Position numbers and translations under genes: made by a program. DNA of 42,637 bases, taken from positions 1-42,637 of the forward strand of contig JAGRPO010000242.1 in NCBI GenBank assembly GCA_019449455.1, in the 5' to 3' direction. The first letter of the stretch is position 1, and each line of letters starts with the position of its first letter. The DNA comes from Betaproteobacteria bacterium. Its GTDB lineage: Bacteria > Pseudomonadota > Gammaproteobacteria > Burkholderiales > Usitatibacteraceae. Of this stretch, positions 1 to 13,493 are shown one piece after another. A model generated the notes under the pieces. The model was not told where the DNA came from. It saw only the letters and a program-made list of their open reading frames with translations, and ran no database searches.

Positions 1-1368
1 CGAGGGCGCGTCGTTCGTGTGCAGCGTGGAGAGCACGAGGTGGCCGGTGAGCGCGGCCTGGACGGCCATGTCCGCCGTCTCCAGGTCGCGGATCTCGCCC
101 ACCATGATGATGTCCGGGTCCTGGCGCATGAGCGCGCGCACGCCCGTGGAGAACGTCAGGTCGATGTCGGGGTTGACCTGCATCTGGTTGAAGCGCGAGT
201 CCACCATCTCGATCGGGTCCTCGATGGTGCAGACGTTCACCTCCGGGGTCGCGAGCTGCTTGAGCGTCGTGTAGAGGGTCGTGGTCTTGCCCGAGCCCGT
301 GGGCCCGGTCACGAGCAGGATGCCGCCGGACTGGCTGGTGAGGTGGTGCCACGTCTCCTGCTCGTCCCTGGTGAAGCCCAGGTCGGAGAGGTCGCGCTGC
401 AGCACCTCGGGGTCGAAGATGCGCATCACCACCTTCTCGCCGTGGGCGGTGGGAAGCGTCGACAGGCGCAGCTCGATCTCCTCGCCGTCGGGCATGCGCG
501 TCTTGATGCGGCCGTCCTGCGGGCGCCGCTTTTCCATGACATCCATGCGGCCGAGGATCTTGATGCGCGCGGTCATCGCGACCAGCACCGGGTACGGGAT
601 CTGGTAGACCTCGTGCAGCACGCCGTCGATGCGGAAGCGGATGACGCCCACGTCGCGCCGCGGCTCGAGGTGGATGTCGCTCGCGCGCTGGTCGAACGCG
701 TACTGCCACAGCCAGTCGACCAGGTGGACGATGTGGTGGTCGTTCGCGTCGAGCTGGCGGCCGGCCTTGCCCAGCTCCACGAGCTGCTCGAAGTTGGACA
801 GGCCCGAGGTCTGCACCCCCGCCTGCTCGGCGCGCTTCACGCTCTTGGCGAGGTTGTAGAACTCGCCCTGGTAGCGCTCGATGTCGACGGGGTTCGCGAT
901 CACGCGCTTCACGCGCACGCGCAGCATCTCCGTGAGCTCCTTCTCCCAGCCGCGCGTGAAGGGCTCGCAGGTGGCGATGGTCACCTCCTTGCCGCTCGAC
1001 TCCACGGGCAGGATCCCGCGGCGCTGCGCGTACTCGGAGCTCATCACGTCGGTCACCGCGCGCAGGTCGATCTTGAGCGGGTCGATGTGGAAGAACGGGA
1101 TCTGCAGCCGCGCGCCGAGCCAGGCGGTGAGCACCTCGGCGTTGAGCGGCGTGTTCGGCGGCGCCGGGGAGCGCAGGCGCGCCTCGCCGATGATCGTGAT
1201 CGGGTGCTTGCCCGCCCGCGCCCGCGCGTGGTCCTGCAGGAGCTTGGACGCGTCCTCCCGGGCCACGCGGCCGTCCTGCACGAGCCACTCGAGCATTTCC
1301 TTCAGCGTGAGCTTGCGGTCGGCGGCCGTTGCGGGCGCCTGGGGGGCGGCTGGGGTGGCGGATGCCAT
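1..1368 (-). CDS. GspE/PilB-family secretion or pilus assembly ATPase (C-terminus cut by window edge)
   Basis: Hexameric ATPase that powers type II secretion or type IV pilus assembly at the inner-membrane base. The first 456 residues are visible. An Ala/Pro-rich start is followed by an MshEN-like N-terminal domain (about 20-160), then the ATPase core with Walker A GPTGSGKT (355-362) and the Walker B/Asp-box segment DPDIIMVGEIRD (417-428). The frame is still open at base 1 in the family's STLHTND stretch, so the C-terminal domain and any zinc Cys tetrad lie outside. Start is ATG at 1368, 9 bases after the CDF transporter stop, so co-transcription with LysR and CDF genes is likely. No other secretion or pilus gene is visible, so GspE versus PilB cannot be decided. 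Family assignment is secure. Confidence 0.93.
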   Translation of the reverse strand, partial: MASATPAAPQAPATAADRKLTLKEMLEWLVQDGRVAREDASKLLQDHARARAGKHPITIIGEARLRSPAPPNTPLNAEVLTAWLGARLQIPFFHIDPLKIDLRAVTDVMSSEYAQRRGILPVESSGKEVTIATCEPFTRGWEKELTEMLRVRVKRVIANPVDIERYQGEFYNLAKSVKRAEQAGVQTSGLSNFEQLVELGKAGRQLDANDHHIVHLVDWLWQYAFDQRASDIHLEPRRDVGVIRFRIDGVLHEVYQIPYPVLVAMTARIKILGRMDVMEKRRPQDGRIKTRMPDGEEIELRLSTLPTAHGEKVVMRIFDPEVLQRDLSDLGFTRDEQETWHHLTSQSGGILLVTGPTGSGKTTTLYTTLKQLATPEVNVCTIEDPIEMVDSRFNQMQVNPDIDLTFSTGVRALMRQDPDIIMVGEIRDLETADMAVQAALTGHLVLSTLHTNDAPS

Positions 1369-1377
1369 GGCGCGATT

Positions 1378-2280
1378 CTATCGCACCGGCTCGCCGGGCT
1401 CCTCCCAGCTCCTCGGGTCCTCGAGGGACTCGAGGTGGGTGAGCACCTCGACGTGCGGAACGGCCTCCATGATCTCCCGTTCGAGCCGGTGGGCGACGTC
1501 GTGGCCGTCGTGCACGCTCATCGCGCCGGGCACCAGGATGTGGACGTCGACGAAGCTCTTCTTGCCGGAGGCGCGCGTGCGCAGGCGATGGTAGTCGCCG
1601 CCCTGCGCCTTCACCTTCTCCAGCACGGCGACGATGCGCGCGCGCTCCTCGTCCGGGATGGCGCGATCCATGAGCCCGTCGAAGGAGCGCCGGATGAGCG
1701 ACCAGCCGGTCCAGAGGATCTGCAGGGCCACGGCGATGGCGATCAGCGGGTCGAGCAGGATCCAGCCGGTGAAATGGACGATCCCGACGCCCACCATGAC
1801 GCCCGCCGTCGTCCACACGTCGGTGAGCAGGTGGTGCGCGTCCGCCTCCAGGGTGATGGAGCGGTGCTCGCGCGCGCCCTTGAGCAGGAACCAGCCGCAC
1901 AGGAGGTTCGCGCCGGCCGCGAGCACGGAGAGCACGAGGCCGAGGCCGACCTGCTCCAGGGGCTGCGGCGAGAGGAGCCTGGGGATCGCGCTCCAGATGA
2001 TGGCCCCGGCGGCCACGAAGATGAGGGCGCCCTCGATGCCGCTCGAGAAGTATTCGGCCTTCTCGTGGCCGAAGTTGTGGTCCTCGTCCTCCCCCGAGTG
2101 CGCGTAGGAGAGGGTCGCCAGCGCCACCAGGGCCGCGGCCAGGTTGACGAAGGACTCGAGCGCGTCCGACAGGAGCCCGACCGAGCCGGTGAGCGCGTAG
2201 GCGCCGAACTTGAGGGCCATGGTGACGACGGAGGTCGCCACCGAGAAGAGGATGTAGAACGTCGGCGACCGGGCGCTCAT
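1378..2280 (-). CDS. Cation diffusion facilitator (CDF) metal efflux transporter
   Basis: Inner-membrane proton-coupled exporter of divalent metals such as Zn, Fe, Mn or Co. It has 300 residues, the usual length, with about six membrane segments over residues 8-200 and a cytoplasmic ferredoxin-like C-terminal domain (about 208-295). TM2 carries LLSDALES (Asp39, Glu42) and TM5 carries DAHHLLTD (His150, Asp154), matching the two half-sites of the CDF transport centre. HNFGHEKAEY in the loop after TM2 is also typical. The ATG at 2280 overlaps the LysR stop by four bases (ATGA), indicating translational coupling. Metal specificity cannot be read reliably. An upstream extension in this frame is antisense-like and was not used. 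Confidence 0.94.
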   Translation of the reverse strand: MSARSPTFYILFSVATSVVTMALKFGAYALTGSVGLLSDALESFVNLAAALVALATLSYAHSGEDEDHNFGHEKAEYFSSGIEGALIFVAAGAIIWSAIPRLLSPQPLEQVGLGLVLSVLAAGANLLCGWFLLKGAREHRSITLEADAHHLLTDVWTTAGVMVGVGIVHFTGWILLDPLIAIAVALQILWTGWSLIRRSFDGLMDRAIPDEERARIVAVLEKVKAQGGDYHRLRTRASGKKSFVDVHILVPGAMSVHDGHDVAHRLEREIMEAVPHVEVLTHLESLEDPRSWEEPGEPVR

Positions 2281-3218
2281 CGCCTGGCCCTCGCGCGGGC
2301 GGGCTTCACCGCGTCGCCGCCGATGAGCCGCTCGCCGTTGTCGATCACGAACCGCTCGAAGGCCTGGGCGATCCTCGGCAGGCGCCGGTCCGTCCGGTGC
2401 ACCACGTACCACTGCCGCATCACGGGGAATCCCTCCACGTCCAGTATCACGAGGCTACCGAGTGCCAGCTCCTGGCGCAATGCGTGCGCGGAAAGGAACC
2501 CAACGCCGAGCCCGGCGGCGGCGGCCTGCTTGATGGTCTCGTTGGCCGCGATCTCCATCTCGATGCGCGGCACGATGCCGGCCTCGTCGAAGGCCTGGTC
2601 CATCGCGAGCCGCGTCGACGAGCCGCGCTCGCGCGTGAGGATGGGCTCCTGCGCGATCCTCGCGAGCGGGATGCGCCGCTTGCCCGCGAGGTGGTGCGAA
2701 GGCGCGGCGGCGATGACGTGCGGATGCGGCGCGAAGGGCGTGGCGACGTGGCCGGGCTCGACCGGCGGCTGGCTGATCACGGCGAGGTCGGTCTCGTGCG
2801 CCGCGAGCCGCGAGAGCAGCTCGTCGCGGTTCTGCACCGTGAGGCGCACGCGGATGTCCGGATGGAGCCTGCGGAACGCGGCCACGATCCAGGGAAAGAA
2901 GTGGTCGCCCGCGTTGATGACCGCCACGTCCAGGAGCCCGCGCTCGAGGGCGTCGAGCTCGGCGATGGCCTCCTCGGCCCCGCGGATGTGGCCCAGGATC
3001 TCGCGCGTGTGCAGGAGCACCTCCTCGCCTTCCGGCGTGAGCTTGAGGCGCCGCCGGCCGCGCTCGAAGAGCGCGGCGCCCGCGTGGCCCTCGAGCTGCT
3101 TGACCTGGATCGACACGGCCGGCGCGGAGAGGTGCAGCTCCTCGGCCGCGCGCGTGAGGGACAGGTGGCGCGCGGCGCTCTCGAAGACGCGCAGCTGCCG
3201 GAGGGTGGCGTTTCTCAT
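2277..3218 (-). CDS. LysR-type transcriptional regulator, CbbR-like
   Basis: DNA-binding regulator of 313 residues. The N-terminal winged helix-turn-helix (about 5-64) reads RQLRVFESAARHLSLTRAAE with the recognition helix around LSAPAVSIQVKQLE. The rest is the LysR substrate-binding domain. The N-terminus resembles CbbR-type regulators of carbon metabolism, but no Calvin-cycle genes are nearby, so the effector is unknown. It heads a set with the CDF transporter (4-base overlap) and the secretion ATPase, and is divergent from the 92-residue protein at 3314. The start ATG lies inside an 18-base dyad, which suits autorepression. There is no strong Shine-Dalgarno. Local sequence is AT-rich against the background. 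Confidence 0.93.
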   Translation of the reverse strand: MRNATLRQLRVFESAARHLSLTRAAEELHLSAPAVSIQVKQLEGHAGAALFERGRRRLKLTPEGEEVLLHTREILGHIRGAEEAIAELDALERGLLDVAVINAGDHFFPWIVAAFRRLHPDIRVRLTVQNRDELLSRLAAHETDLAVISQPPVEPGHVATPFAPHPHVIAAAPSHHLAGKRRIPLARIAQEPILTRERGSSTRLAMDQAFDEAGIVPRIEMEIAANETIKQAAAAGLGVGFLSAHALRQELALGSLVILDVEGFPVMRQWYVVHRTDRRLPRIAQAFERFVIDNGERLIGGDAVKPARARARR

Positions 3219-3265
3219 TAAACGATCACTTAATCAAAACCAAAGATCATTTTACTTTCACTTAA
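3217..3265. promoter_or_regulatory. Candidate LysR-type operator in the divergent intergenic region
   Basis: AT-rich island in G+C-rich DNA between the LysR gene and the divergent 3314 gene. An 18-base dyad (ATTAA at 3217-3221, TTAAT at 3230-3234, centred on GATC 3224-3227) covers the LysR start codon. The octamer TCACTTAA occurs at 3226-3233 and again at 3258-3265, 32 bases or about three helical turns apart. A TAAAAT -10-like hexamer for the LysR gene reads on the minus strand at 3249-3254, without a clear -35. LysR regulators usually bind two phased sites in such intergenic DNA; binding here is inferred. Confidence 0.5.
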
Positions 3266-3313
3266 AGATTTCCGCGAGTACCTTGGCCTCGACCACCAAC
3301 GAGGGGGAGCGCC

Positions 3314-3592
3314 ATGGACAGGAACGAGACGACCCGCGACGGCTCCGCCGGACGGGATGCGTTGAACGCGGTCTTCTGGGACCTGGGACTGCGCTTCCAG
3401 TGGGACCCGGCGACCTGGAGCGTGCTCATGCAGCTGGAGGGCCTCCCGGCGCAGATCGCCTACTACCTGGAGCACTGGCAGCCGCACCTGCTGGCGGTCT
3501 ACGAGCCCGCCTTCCTCGCCAGCCTCGTGGAAAGCCGCCTCGCCCTGCCCCCCAACTCGCGCTTCGGGCTGGAGGCGATGGCGCGCGCCTGA
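3314..3592 (+). CDS. Hypothetical 92-residue protein divergent from LysR gene
   Basis: I do not recognise this family. The protein is acidic to neutral and soluble-looking, with no signal peptide or membrane segment. Its core (about 15-76) is rich in aromatics: ALNAVFWDLGLRFQWD, then a predicted helical stretch with YYLEHWQPHLL and YEPAFLASLV. The coding call rests on a strong Shine-Dalgarno (GAGGGGGAG at 3301-3309, four bases before the ATG), the divergent position beside a LysR gene with phased repeats between them, and a composition unlike the Arg/Ala-rich antisense frames of this genome. It ends 18 bases before the converging acetoacetyl-CoA synthetase stop. It is the most obvious target of the neighbouring regulator, which is an inference. 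Confidence 0.7.
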   Translation: MDRNETTRDGSAGRDALNAVFWDLGLRFQWDPATWSVLMQLEGLPAQIAYYLEHWQPHLLAVYEPAFLASLVESRLALPPNSRFGLEAMARA

Positions 3593-3610
3593 GGCGGGAC
3601 TCGGCCGTCC

Positions 3611-5569
<1,959 letters not shown>

Positions 5570-5584
5570 GTCGCTTCTTCCGTG

Positions 5585-6259
5585 TCAGTCGAGCTTGCCG
5601 GCCGCCATTTTCACATCGATTGCGGTCGCCAGGGCGGCCGCGATCGCCGCCTCCACGCCGCGCGCCATCGTCGCGAGGGCCATCGCGGGCTCTCCCGGGC
5701 GGGCCACGGCCTGGCTGTCGAGCCAGGGCACGTGGATGAACCCCGTGCGCGCCGGGCGTCCGCTCGACGCCATGAAGTGCAGCACGCCGTAGAAGAGGTG
5801 GTTGCAGACGAAGGTGCCCGCGCTGTTGGAGACCTCGGCCGGAACGCCGGCCTCGCGGATGGCGGCCGCCATGGCCTTGACGGGAACCGTGGCGAAATAC
5901 GCGGCGGGCCCCGCCGGGGCCACGGGCTCGTCGACGGGCTGCGAGCCGGCGTTGTCGGGAATTCGCGCGTCGTCCACGTTGATCGCCACGCGCTCCACCG
6001 AGAGGCACGCGCGCCCGCCCGCCTGGCCCAGGAGGATCACGAGGCGGGGCTCGTGCTCCACGATGGCGCCGGCGACGATCTCGATGGCGCGACGGAACTG
6101 CGTGGGAACGTGCAGCGTGCGGACGCGCGCGCGGCCGATGGCCGCCGGCAGGCGCCCGCAGATCTCCCACGAGGGGTTCACCTCCTCGCCGCCGAAAGGC
6201 TCGAAGCCGGTGACCAGCACCCCGCCCTCCGGCGCGGCGGCCTTGCGTGCGCGGGCCAC
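5585..6259 (-). CDS. pcp: Pyroglutamyl-peptidase I (pyrrolidone-carboxylate peptidase)
   Basis: Cytosolic cysteine peptidase (family C15) that removes N-terminal pyroglutamate (5-oxoproline) from peptides. It has 224 residues. Family landmarks are VLVTGFEPFGG near the N-terminus, the catalytic Glu in VERVAIN (Glu89), the Cys in SNSAGTFVCNHLFYG (Cys152) and the His in FIHVPWL (His176), so the triad is complete. Start is a GTG at 6259, four bases after the bdhA stop; no ATG fits near the N-terminus. The gene sits between two ketone-body enzymes with no obvious metabolic link to either, which is odd. The C-terminal tail is Ala-rich. Confidence 0.93.
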   Translation of the reverse strand: MARARKAAAPEGGVLVTGFEPFGGEEVNPSWEICGRLPAAIGRARVRTLHVPTQFRRAIEIVAGAIVEHEPRLVILLGQAGGRACLSVERVAINVDDARIPDNAGSQPVDEPVAPAGPAAYFATVPVKAMAAAIREAGVPAEVSNSAGTFVCNHLFYGVLHFMASSGRPARTGFIHVPWLDSQAVARPGEPAMALATMARGVEAAIAAALATAIDVKMAAGKLD

Positions 6260-6263
6260 GGGC

Positions 6264-7055
<792 letters not shown>

Positions 7056-7081
7056 GCTCTCTCCTCCCGAGGTGCGCCGGC

Positions 7082-7708
7082 TCACTCGCCGCGCATCGCC
7101 CACGCCCGCCGGGCGGCGGGCCGTGAAAAACAGTCCGCCAGCCAGCGCGCGAGGTTGGGTCGCGCCGCGTGGTCCATGCGCCGCGCGCGGAACATCGCCG
7201 CGGCGAGGTTCAGGTCGGCCACGGTGAAGGCGCCGCCCGCGAGGTACGGCCGGTGCGCGAGCGCGGCGTCCACCACCGCGAGCGGCCGCTGCAGCTTCTC
7301 GAGGGCGGCCTGCGCCTTGGCCGGGTCGCGCTTGTCCTCGGGCAGCACGATGGCGTTCGCGGCCCACTCGTTGATGGCGGGGTCGATCTCCGTCACGGCG
7401 AAGAACGACCACTGGAAGGCGAGGCCCTCGCCTTCGATCGTGGCCGGCCACAGTCCCTTGTCGTGCTTGTGCGCGAGGTACAGGTTGATCGCCATCGACT
7501 CCCAGAGGGTGAACCCGTCGTCGTCGACGGCCGGCACGCGGCCCATGGGGTTCGCCTGCCGGAAGGCGGGGTTGTTCTTGCCGAGCGGCCCGTCGGGGTC
7601 GTCCCGGTAGTGGATGGGGACGTGCTCGTAGGGAAGGCCGAGCTCCTCGGCCATCCAGAGGGCGCGGATGGCGCGCGAGGCGGCGATGCCGTAGATCCTG
7701 AGTGTCAT
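7082..7708 (-). CDS. Glutathione S-transferase family protein
   Basis: 208-residue cytosolic GST. The thioredoxin-like N-terminal domain (about 1-80) starts [28 protein letters not shown] and has the cis-Pro segment GRVPAVDDDGFTLWESMAI, which binds glutathione. The all-helical C-terminal domain (about 88-200) carries the hydrophobic staple region AGGAFTVADLNLAA. The active-site residue is probably Ser10 within GIAASRA. The substrate cannot be predicted. It overlaps the upstream acetyltransferase gene by four bases (ATGA) and precedes bdhA by 26 bases, so it is inside the ppsA operon. Confidence 0.92.
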   Translation of the reverse strand: MTLRIYGIAASRAIRALWMAEELGLPYEHVPIHYRDDPDGPLGKNNPAFRQANPMGRVPAVDDDGFTLWESMAINLYLAHKHDKGLWPATIEGEGLAFQWSFFAVTEIDPAINEWAANAIVLPEDKRDPAKAQAALEKLQRPLAVVDAALAHRPYLAGGAFTVADLNLAAAMFRARRMDHAARPNLARWLADCFSRPAARRAWAMRGE

Positions 7709-8156
7709 GCGTCTTCTCCCGGGCGAAGCATCTCGATGTGGGCGATGCCGTCCTCGTCGTACGGCTCGGAGGCCTTCACGAACCCGAAGCGGCCGTAGAA
7801 GCGCTCCAGGTGCAGTTGCGCGCCGATGCGGATCGCCGCGCGGGGCCAGAGCGCCCGCGAGCGCGCGAGCGCCTCCGCGAGGAGGGCGCGGCCCGCGCCC
7901 GTGCCTCGCGCCGCGCCCACCGTGATCACGCGGCCGATCGAGGGCTCGGCGAACTTGACGCCCGGCGGCACGAGGCGGCAATAGGCCGCGACCCGGCCGC
8001 CGTCGCGCCGGAACAGGTGCCAGCTCTCGGGGTCCGCGCCGTCCATGTCCTGGAAGACGCAGGCCTGCTCGACCACGAAGACGGCCGAGCGCGCCTGGAG
8101 GATGTCGTGGACCTCGCGCGCCGTGAGCTCGTCGAGGCGCGCGAAGCGCCACCCGG

Positions 8157-8160
<4 letters not shown>
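7705..8160 (-). CDS. GNAT-family N-acetyltransferase, ElaA-like
   Basis: 151-residue acyltransferase of the GCN5 superfamily using acetyl-CoA. It starts [31 protein letters not shown], which is the ElaA-type N-terminus. The acetyl-CoA-binding strand and loop are [20 protein letters not shown], followed by [14 protein letters not shown]. The acceptor substrate is unknown. It overlaps the ppsA stop by four bases upstream and the GST start by four bases downstream, so translation of the three genes is probably coupled. The assignment to the ElaA subgroup is by motif only. Confidence 0.9.
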
Positions 8161-10550
<2,390 letters not shown>

Positions 10551-10593
10551 GCTCGCTCGCAAGGGTCGGGTGACGGGCGGTTCGGAATTTGCA

Positions 10594-10631
10594 ATTATAT
10601 CGGAGGCTTGCGGCCGATGCTGCGCTGCATC
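10594..10631 (-). promoter_or_regulatory. Candidate ppsA promoter with inverted repeat at the -35 position
   Basis: On the minus strand a perfect TATAAT (plus 10594-10599) lies about 40 bases before the ppsA ATG. No TTGACA-like hexamer is found 16-18 bases further up; instead that position is covered by an inverted repeat, GATGC at 10616-10620 and GCATC at 10627-10631 with a six-base centre TGCGCT. A -10 without a -35 plus a dyad suggests activator-dependent transcription. The regulator is not known, and the ppsR promoter on the other strand is not clear. Confidence 0.5.
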
Positions 10632-10698
10632 AAACTCCCGGCCAGACAACCTGCCCTCCCGCGCCCGCGCGGGGACCCACCGTTCCCGGAACCGACCC

Positions 10699-11523
10699 AT
10701 GCCACAGCGCCGCCGCGTCTTCTTCGTCTCCGACCGCACCGGCCTCACCGTCGAGGCCCTCGGCTCCTCCCTGATCTCCCAGTTCGACGGCTTCGACTTC
10801 GTCCGCGTGACGCTCCCGTTCATCGATTCCGCCGACAAGGCGCGCGCGGCGGTCGCCCAGATCAACTCGGCGCACCGCGAATCCGGCAAGCGCCCGCTGG
10901 TCTTCAGCTCCCTCGTCAACGACACCGTGCGGGCCGAGATCGACAAGGTCGACGGGCTCGTGCTGGACGTGTTCGGGAAGTTCATCGTCCCGCTCGAGCA
11001 GGAGCTGGGGCAGAAATCGATGCACGCGGTGGGCAAGAGCCACAGCGCCGGCAACGCCAAGGACTACAACCACCGCATCGAGGCGATCAACTACACCCTG
11101 TCCCACGACGACGGCGTCACCCACCGCGGCCTGGACGAAGCGGACCTCGTGCTGGTCGGGGTCTCGAGAAGCGGCAAGACGCCGACCTCGCTCTACATGG
11201 CGATGCAGTTCGGCATCAAGGCGGCCAACTACCCGCTCATCCCCGAGGACCTCGAGGCCAACCGCCTGCCGCCGTCGCTGATGCCGCTCAAGCACAAGGT
11301 CTGGGGCCTCACCATCCACCCCGACCGGCTGCACCAGATCCGCAAGGAGCGCCGGCCGGACTCCCGGTACGCCGCGCTCGACAACTGCCGCTACGAGGTG
11401 GCCGCCGCCGAGAAGCTCATGCGCCAGGCCGACATCCGCTTCCTCGATTCCACGACGAAGTCGATCGAGGAGATCGCCACGACCATGCTGCACGAGGCCC
11501 AGCTCGTGCGTCGGGTATATTGA
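10699..11523 (+). CDS. ppsR: PEP synthase regulatory protein (kinase/pyrophosphorylase, DUF299)
   Basis: Bifunctional enzyme that inactivates PEP synthase by ADP-dependent phosphorylation and reactivates it by phosphate-dependent dephosphorylation. It has 274 residues, the normal length, starting [21 protein letters not shown]. The nucleotide-binding P-loop is GVSRSGKT (154-161). [16 protein letters not shown] and [19 protein letters not shown] are family signatures. The ATG at 10699 was chosen because homology begins there; an in-frame extension back to 10543 is not family-like. It is divergent from ppsA across 148 bases, the arrangement common in betaproteobacteria. Confidence 0.96.
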   Translation: MPQRRRVFFVSDRTGLTVEALGSSLISQFDGFDFVRVTLPFIDSADKARAAVAQINSAHRESGKRPLVFSSLVNDTVRAEIDKVDGLVLDVFGKFIVPLEQELGQKSMHAVGKSHSAGNAKDYNHRIEAINYTLSHDDGVTHRGLDEADLVLVGVSRSGKTPTSLYMAMQFGIKAANYPLIPEDLEANRLPPSLMPLKHKVWGLTIHPDRLHQIRKERRPDSRYAALDNCRYEVAAAEKLMRQADIRFLDSTTKSIEEIATTMLHEAQLVRRVY

Positions 11524-11564
11524 CGCCCTCACAACCAATAATCCGTCACTGGAGGAGAAGCCAG

Positions 11565-13466
11565 ATGAAGCCCGCACGTCGCGTCCTGCCCGCCTTGCTG
11601 ATGACCGTTTTCGCCGGCGCCGCCGTTCCCGCCGCGAACGCCACCCACTTTTCCAACGTCGTGGTCTTCGGCGACAGCCTCTCGGACGCGGGCTACTTCC
11701 GGCCGTTCCTCGCGAGCCTGGGCCTGCCGGCGCCGCTGGTGGCCACGCTCGGGCGCTTCACCACGAACCCCGGGCCGATCTGGGCGGAGCTGGTCGCTGA
11801 ACACTATGGCGCCTCGCCGGCGCCGTCGAATGCCGGCGGCTGGAACTTCGCGCAGGGCGGCGCCCGCGTCGCCTCGGACTCCTCCAGCACCCCGCCGGGC
11901 GGCGCCCAGCGTCCGGTGAGCACGCAGATCACCGAGTACCTGGCCCGCAACGGCGGCGCCGCCGACTCCCGCGCGCTGCACACCGTGTGGGCCGGCGCCA
12001 ACGATTTCTTCCAGAACTTCGGCGCGTTCGCGGCCGGTGGCATCACGCAGGCGCAGCTGCAGGCCAACGTCCTCGGCGCCGCCACGGCGGAAATCCAGCA
12101 GGTCGGCCGCCTCTATGCGGCCGGCGCGCGCTACGTGATGGTCTTCTCGGTGCCCAACATCGGCGCGACGCCCTCGTTCACCTCCCTCGGGGCGGCCGCC
12201 TCGGGCGCGGCCACGGCGCTCTCCGCCGGCTACAACACGACGCTCTTCACGGGGCTCGCCTCCGCGGGCCTGCGCGTCATCCCGGTGGACACGTTCGCGC
12301 TCATCGCCGAGATCCAGGCGAACCCCGCCTCCTTCGGCTTTTCCAACGCGACCGCGATCGCCTGCGGCCCGTTCCCGCCGATCACGACCTCGGGCAGCGC
12401 GCAGTTCTGCTATTCCGGCAACCTCGTCGCTCCCGGCGCCGCCACGAGCTACGTCTTCGCCGACGGGGTGCACCCGAGCACGGCCTCGCACCGCATCTTC
12501 GCGGACTTCGCCACGTCCCTCGTCGACGCCCCGAGGGCGTACTCGATGCTGGCCGAAGCTCCGCTGCGCATGCGCGCCGGCCACGTGCAGGCGATCTCCG
12601 ATGGCCTCGCAAACGGCCAGTCGGCCCCGATGGGCAAGCTCACCGCGTTCGCCTCGACCGGGTCCGGGAACTTCGAGACACAGGCGCAAGGCGACGACGC
12701 GGGGTTCAACGCGGACAACACCGCCCACGCGGTCGGCGTCACGATGCGCGCCTCGGAGGCAGTCACGGTCGGCGCCGCCGTCGGCAGGACCAAGGCGGAA
12801 GGCAGCTTCGGCGGCGACCTGGGCGGGTTCCGCGCGAGCGAGAACTCGGTGTCGATCTTCGTGGGGGCGCGCTCCGGCGGCCTCTACGCCAACGGCGCCG
12901 CGACGCTCGCCAACCTCGACTACTCGGATTCGCGCCGGACGGTCAGGCTCGGTTCCGTCACCCGCGTGGCCGAAGCGAGCCCGTCGGGCTCCAACGCCTC
13001 GGCCTTCGTCAACGCCGGCTACGACTTCGCGTTCGGCAAGGTCTCCGTCGGCCCGATGGTCGCGTGGACCTCGCAGAACGTGGAAGTGAACGGCTTCGAC
13101 GAGACGGGCGCGGGCAGCGCGAACCTGCGCATCGCCTCCCAGAAGCGCCGCTCGGAAGTGGCGAGCGTCGGCATCCGCGCCTCGTGGGACCTGGGCGCCA
13201 TCACGCCCTACGCGAGATTCACCGCCGACAAGGAGCGCGAGAAGGACGGCCGTACCGTCAGCGCCACGCCGCTGTCGCTGGTATCGGGCAACTGGTACGA
13301 CATCCCCGCCTACCAGCCGGCCGACTCCAGCTACGGCACGATCACCGTGGGCGTGCGCGGGATGATCGGCGATTCGATCGGCTACGGCCTCAACTACTCC
13401 AAGGTCACCGGGCGCAGCGGCGTGTCCGAGGATTTCGTCGCCGGCACCCTCTCGGTGCGGTTCTGA
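11565..13466 (+). CDS. GDSL-type esterase/lipase autotransporter
   Basis: Outer-membrane protein of 633 residues, EstA-like. A signal peptide (1-26, ending AANA) leads to an SGNH hydrolase passenger (about 28-325) with GDSLSDAG (Ser38), GAND (Asn146) and DGVHP (Asp300, His303), so the catalytic residues are present. A C-terminal autotransporter beta-barrel (about 360-633) has alternating strands and ends in Phe (TLSVRF), the Bam-recognised tail. It should display an esterase on the cell surface. Substrate is unknown. A strong GGAGGAGA (11551-11558) precedes the ATG. It lies 41 bases after ppsR, without a visible terminator between, and is followed by a strong terminator hairpin. Confidence 0.94.
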   Translation: MKPARRVLPALLMTVFAGAAVPAANATHFSNVVVFGDSLSDAGYFRPFLASLGLPAPLVATLGRFTTNPGPIWAELVAEHYGASPAPSNAGGWNFAQGGARVASDSSSTPPGGAQRPVSTQITEYLARNGGAADSRALHTVWAGANDFFQNFGAFAAGGITQAQLQANVLGAATAEIQQVGRLYAAGARYVMVFSVPNIGATPSFTSLGAAASGAATALSAGYNTTLFTGLASAGLRVIPVDTFALIAEIQANPASFGFSNATAIACGPFPPITTSGSAQFCYSGNLVAPGAATSYVFADGVHPSTASHRIFADFATSLVDAPRAYSMLAEAPLRMRAGHVQAISDGLANGQSAPMGKLTAFASTGSGNFETQAQGDDAGFNADNTAHAVGVTMRASEAVTVGAAVGRTKAEGSFGGDLGGFRASENSVSIFVGARSGGLYANGAATLANLDYSDSRRTVRLGSVTRVAEASPSGSNASAFVNAGYDFAFGKVSVGPMVAWTSQNVEVNGFDETGAGSANLRIASQKRRSEVASVGIRASWDLGAITPYARFTADKEREKDGRTVSATPLSLVSGNWYDIPAYQPADSSYGTITVGVRGMIGDSIGYGLNYSKVTGRSGVSEDFVAGTLSVRF

Positions 13467-13493
13467 CGCTTCGCCGATCCTGCGAGACGCGAG

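Noticed and set aside
11520-11544. TTGACG followed by AATAAT as a promoter for the esterase gene
   Set aside because: The spacing is only 11 bases, far below the 16-18 needed, so it is not a credible promoter.
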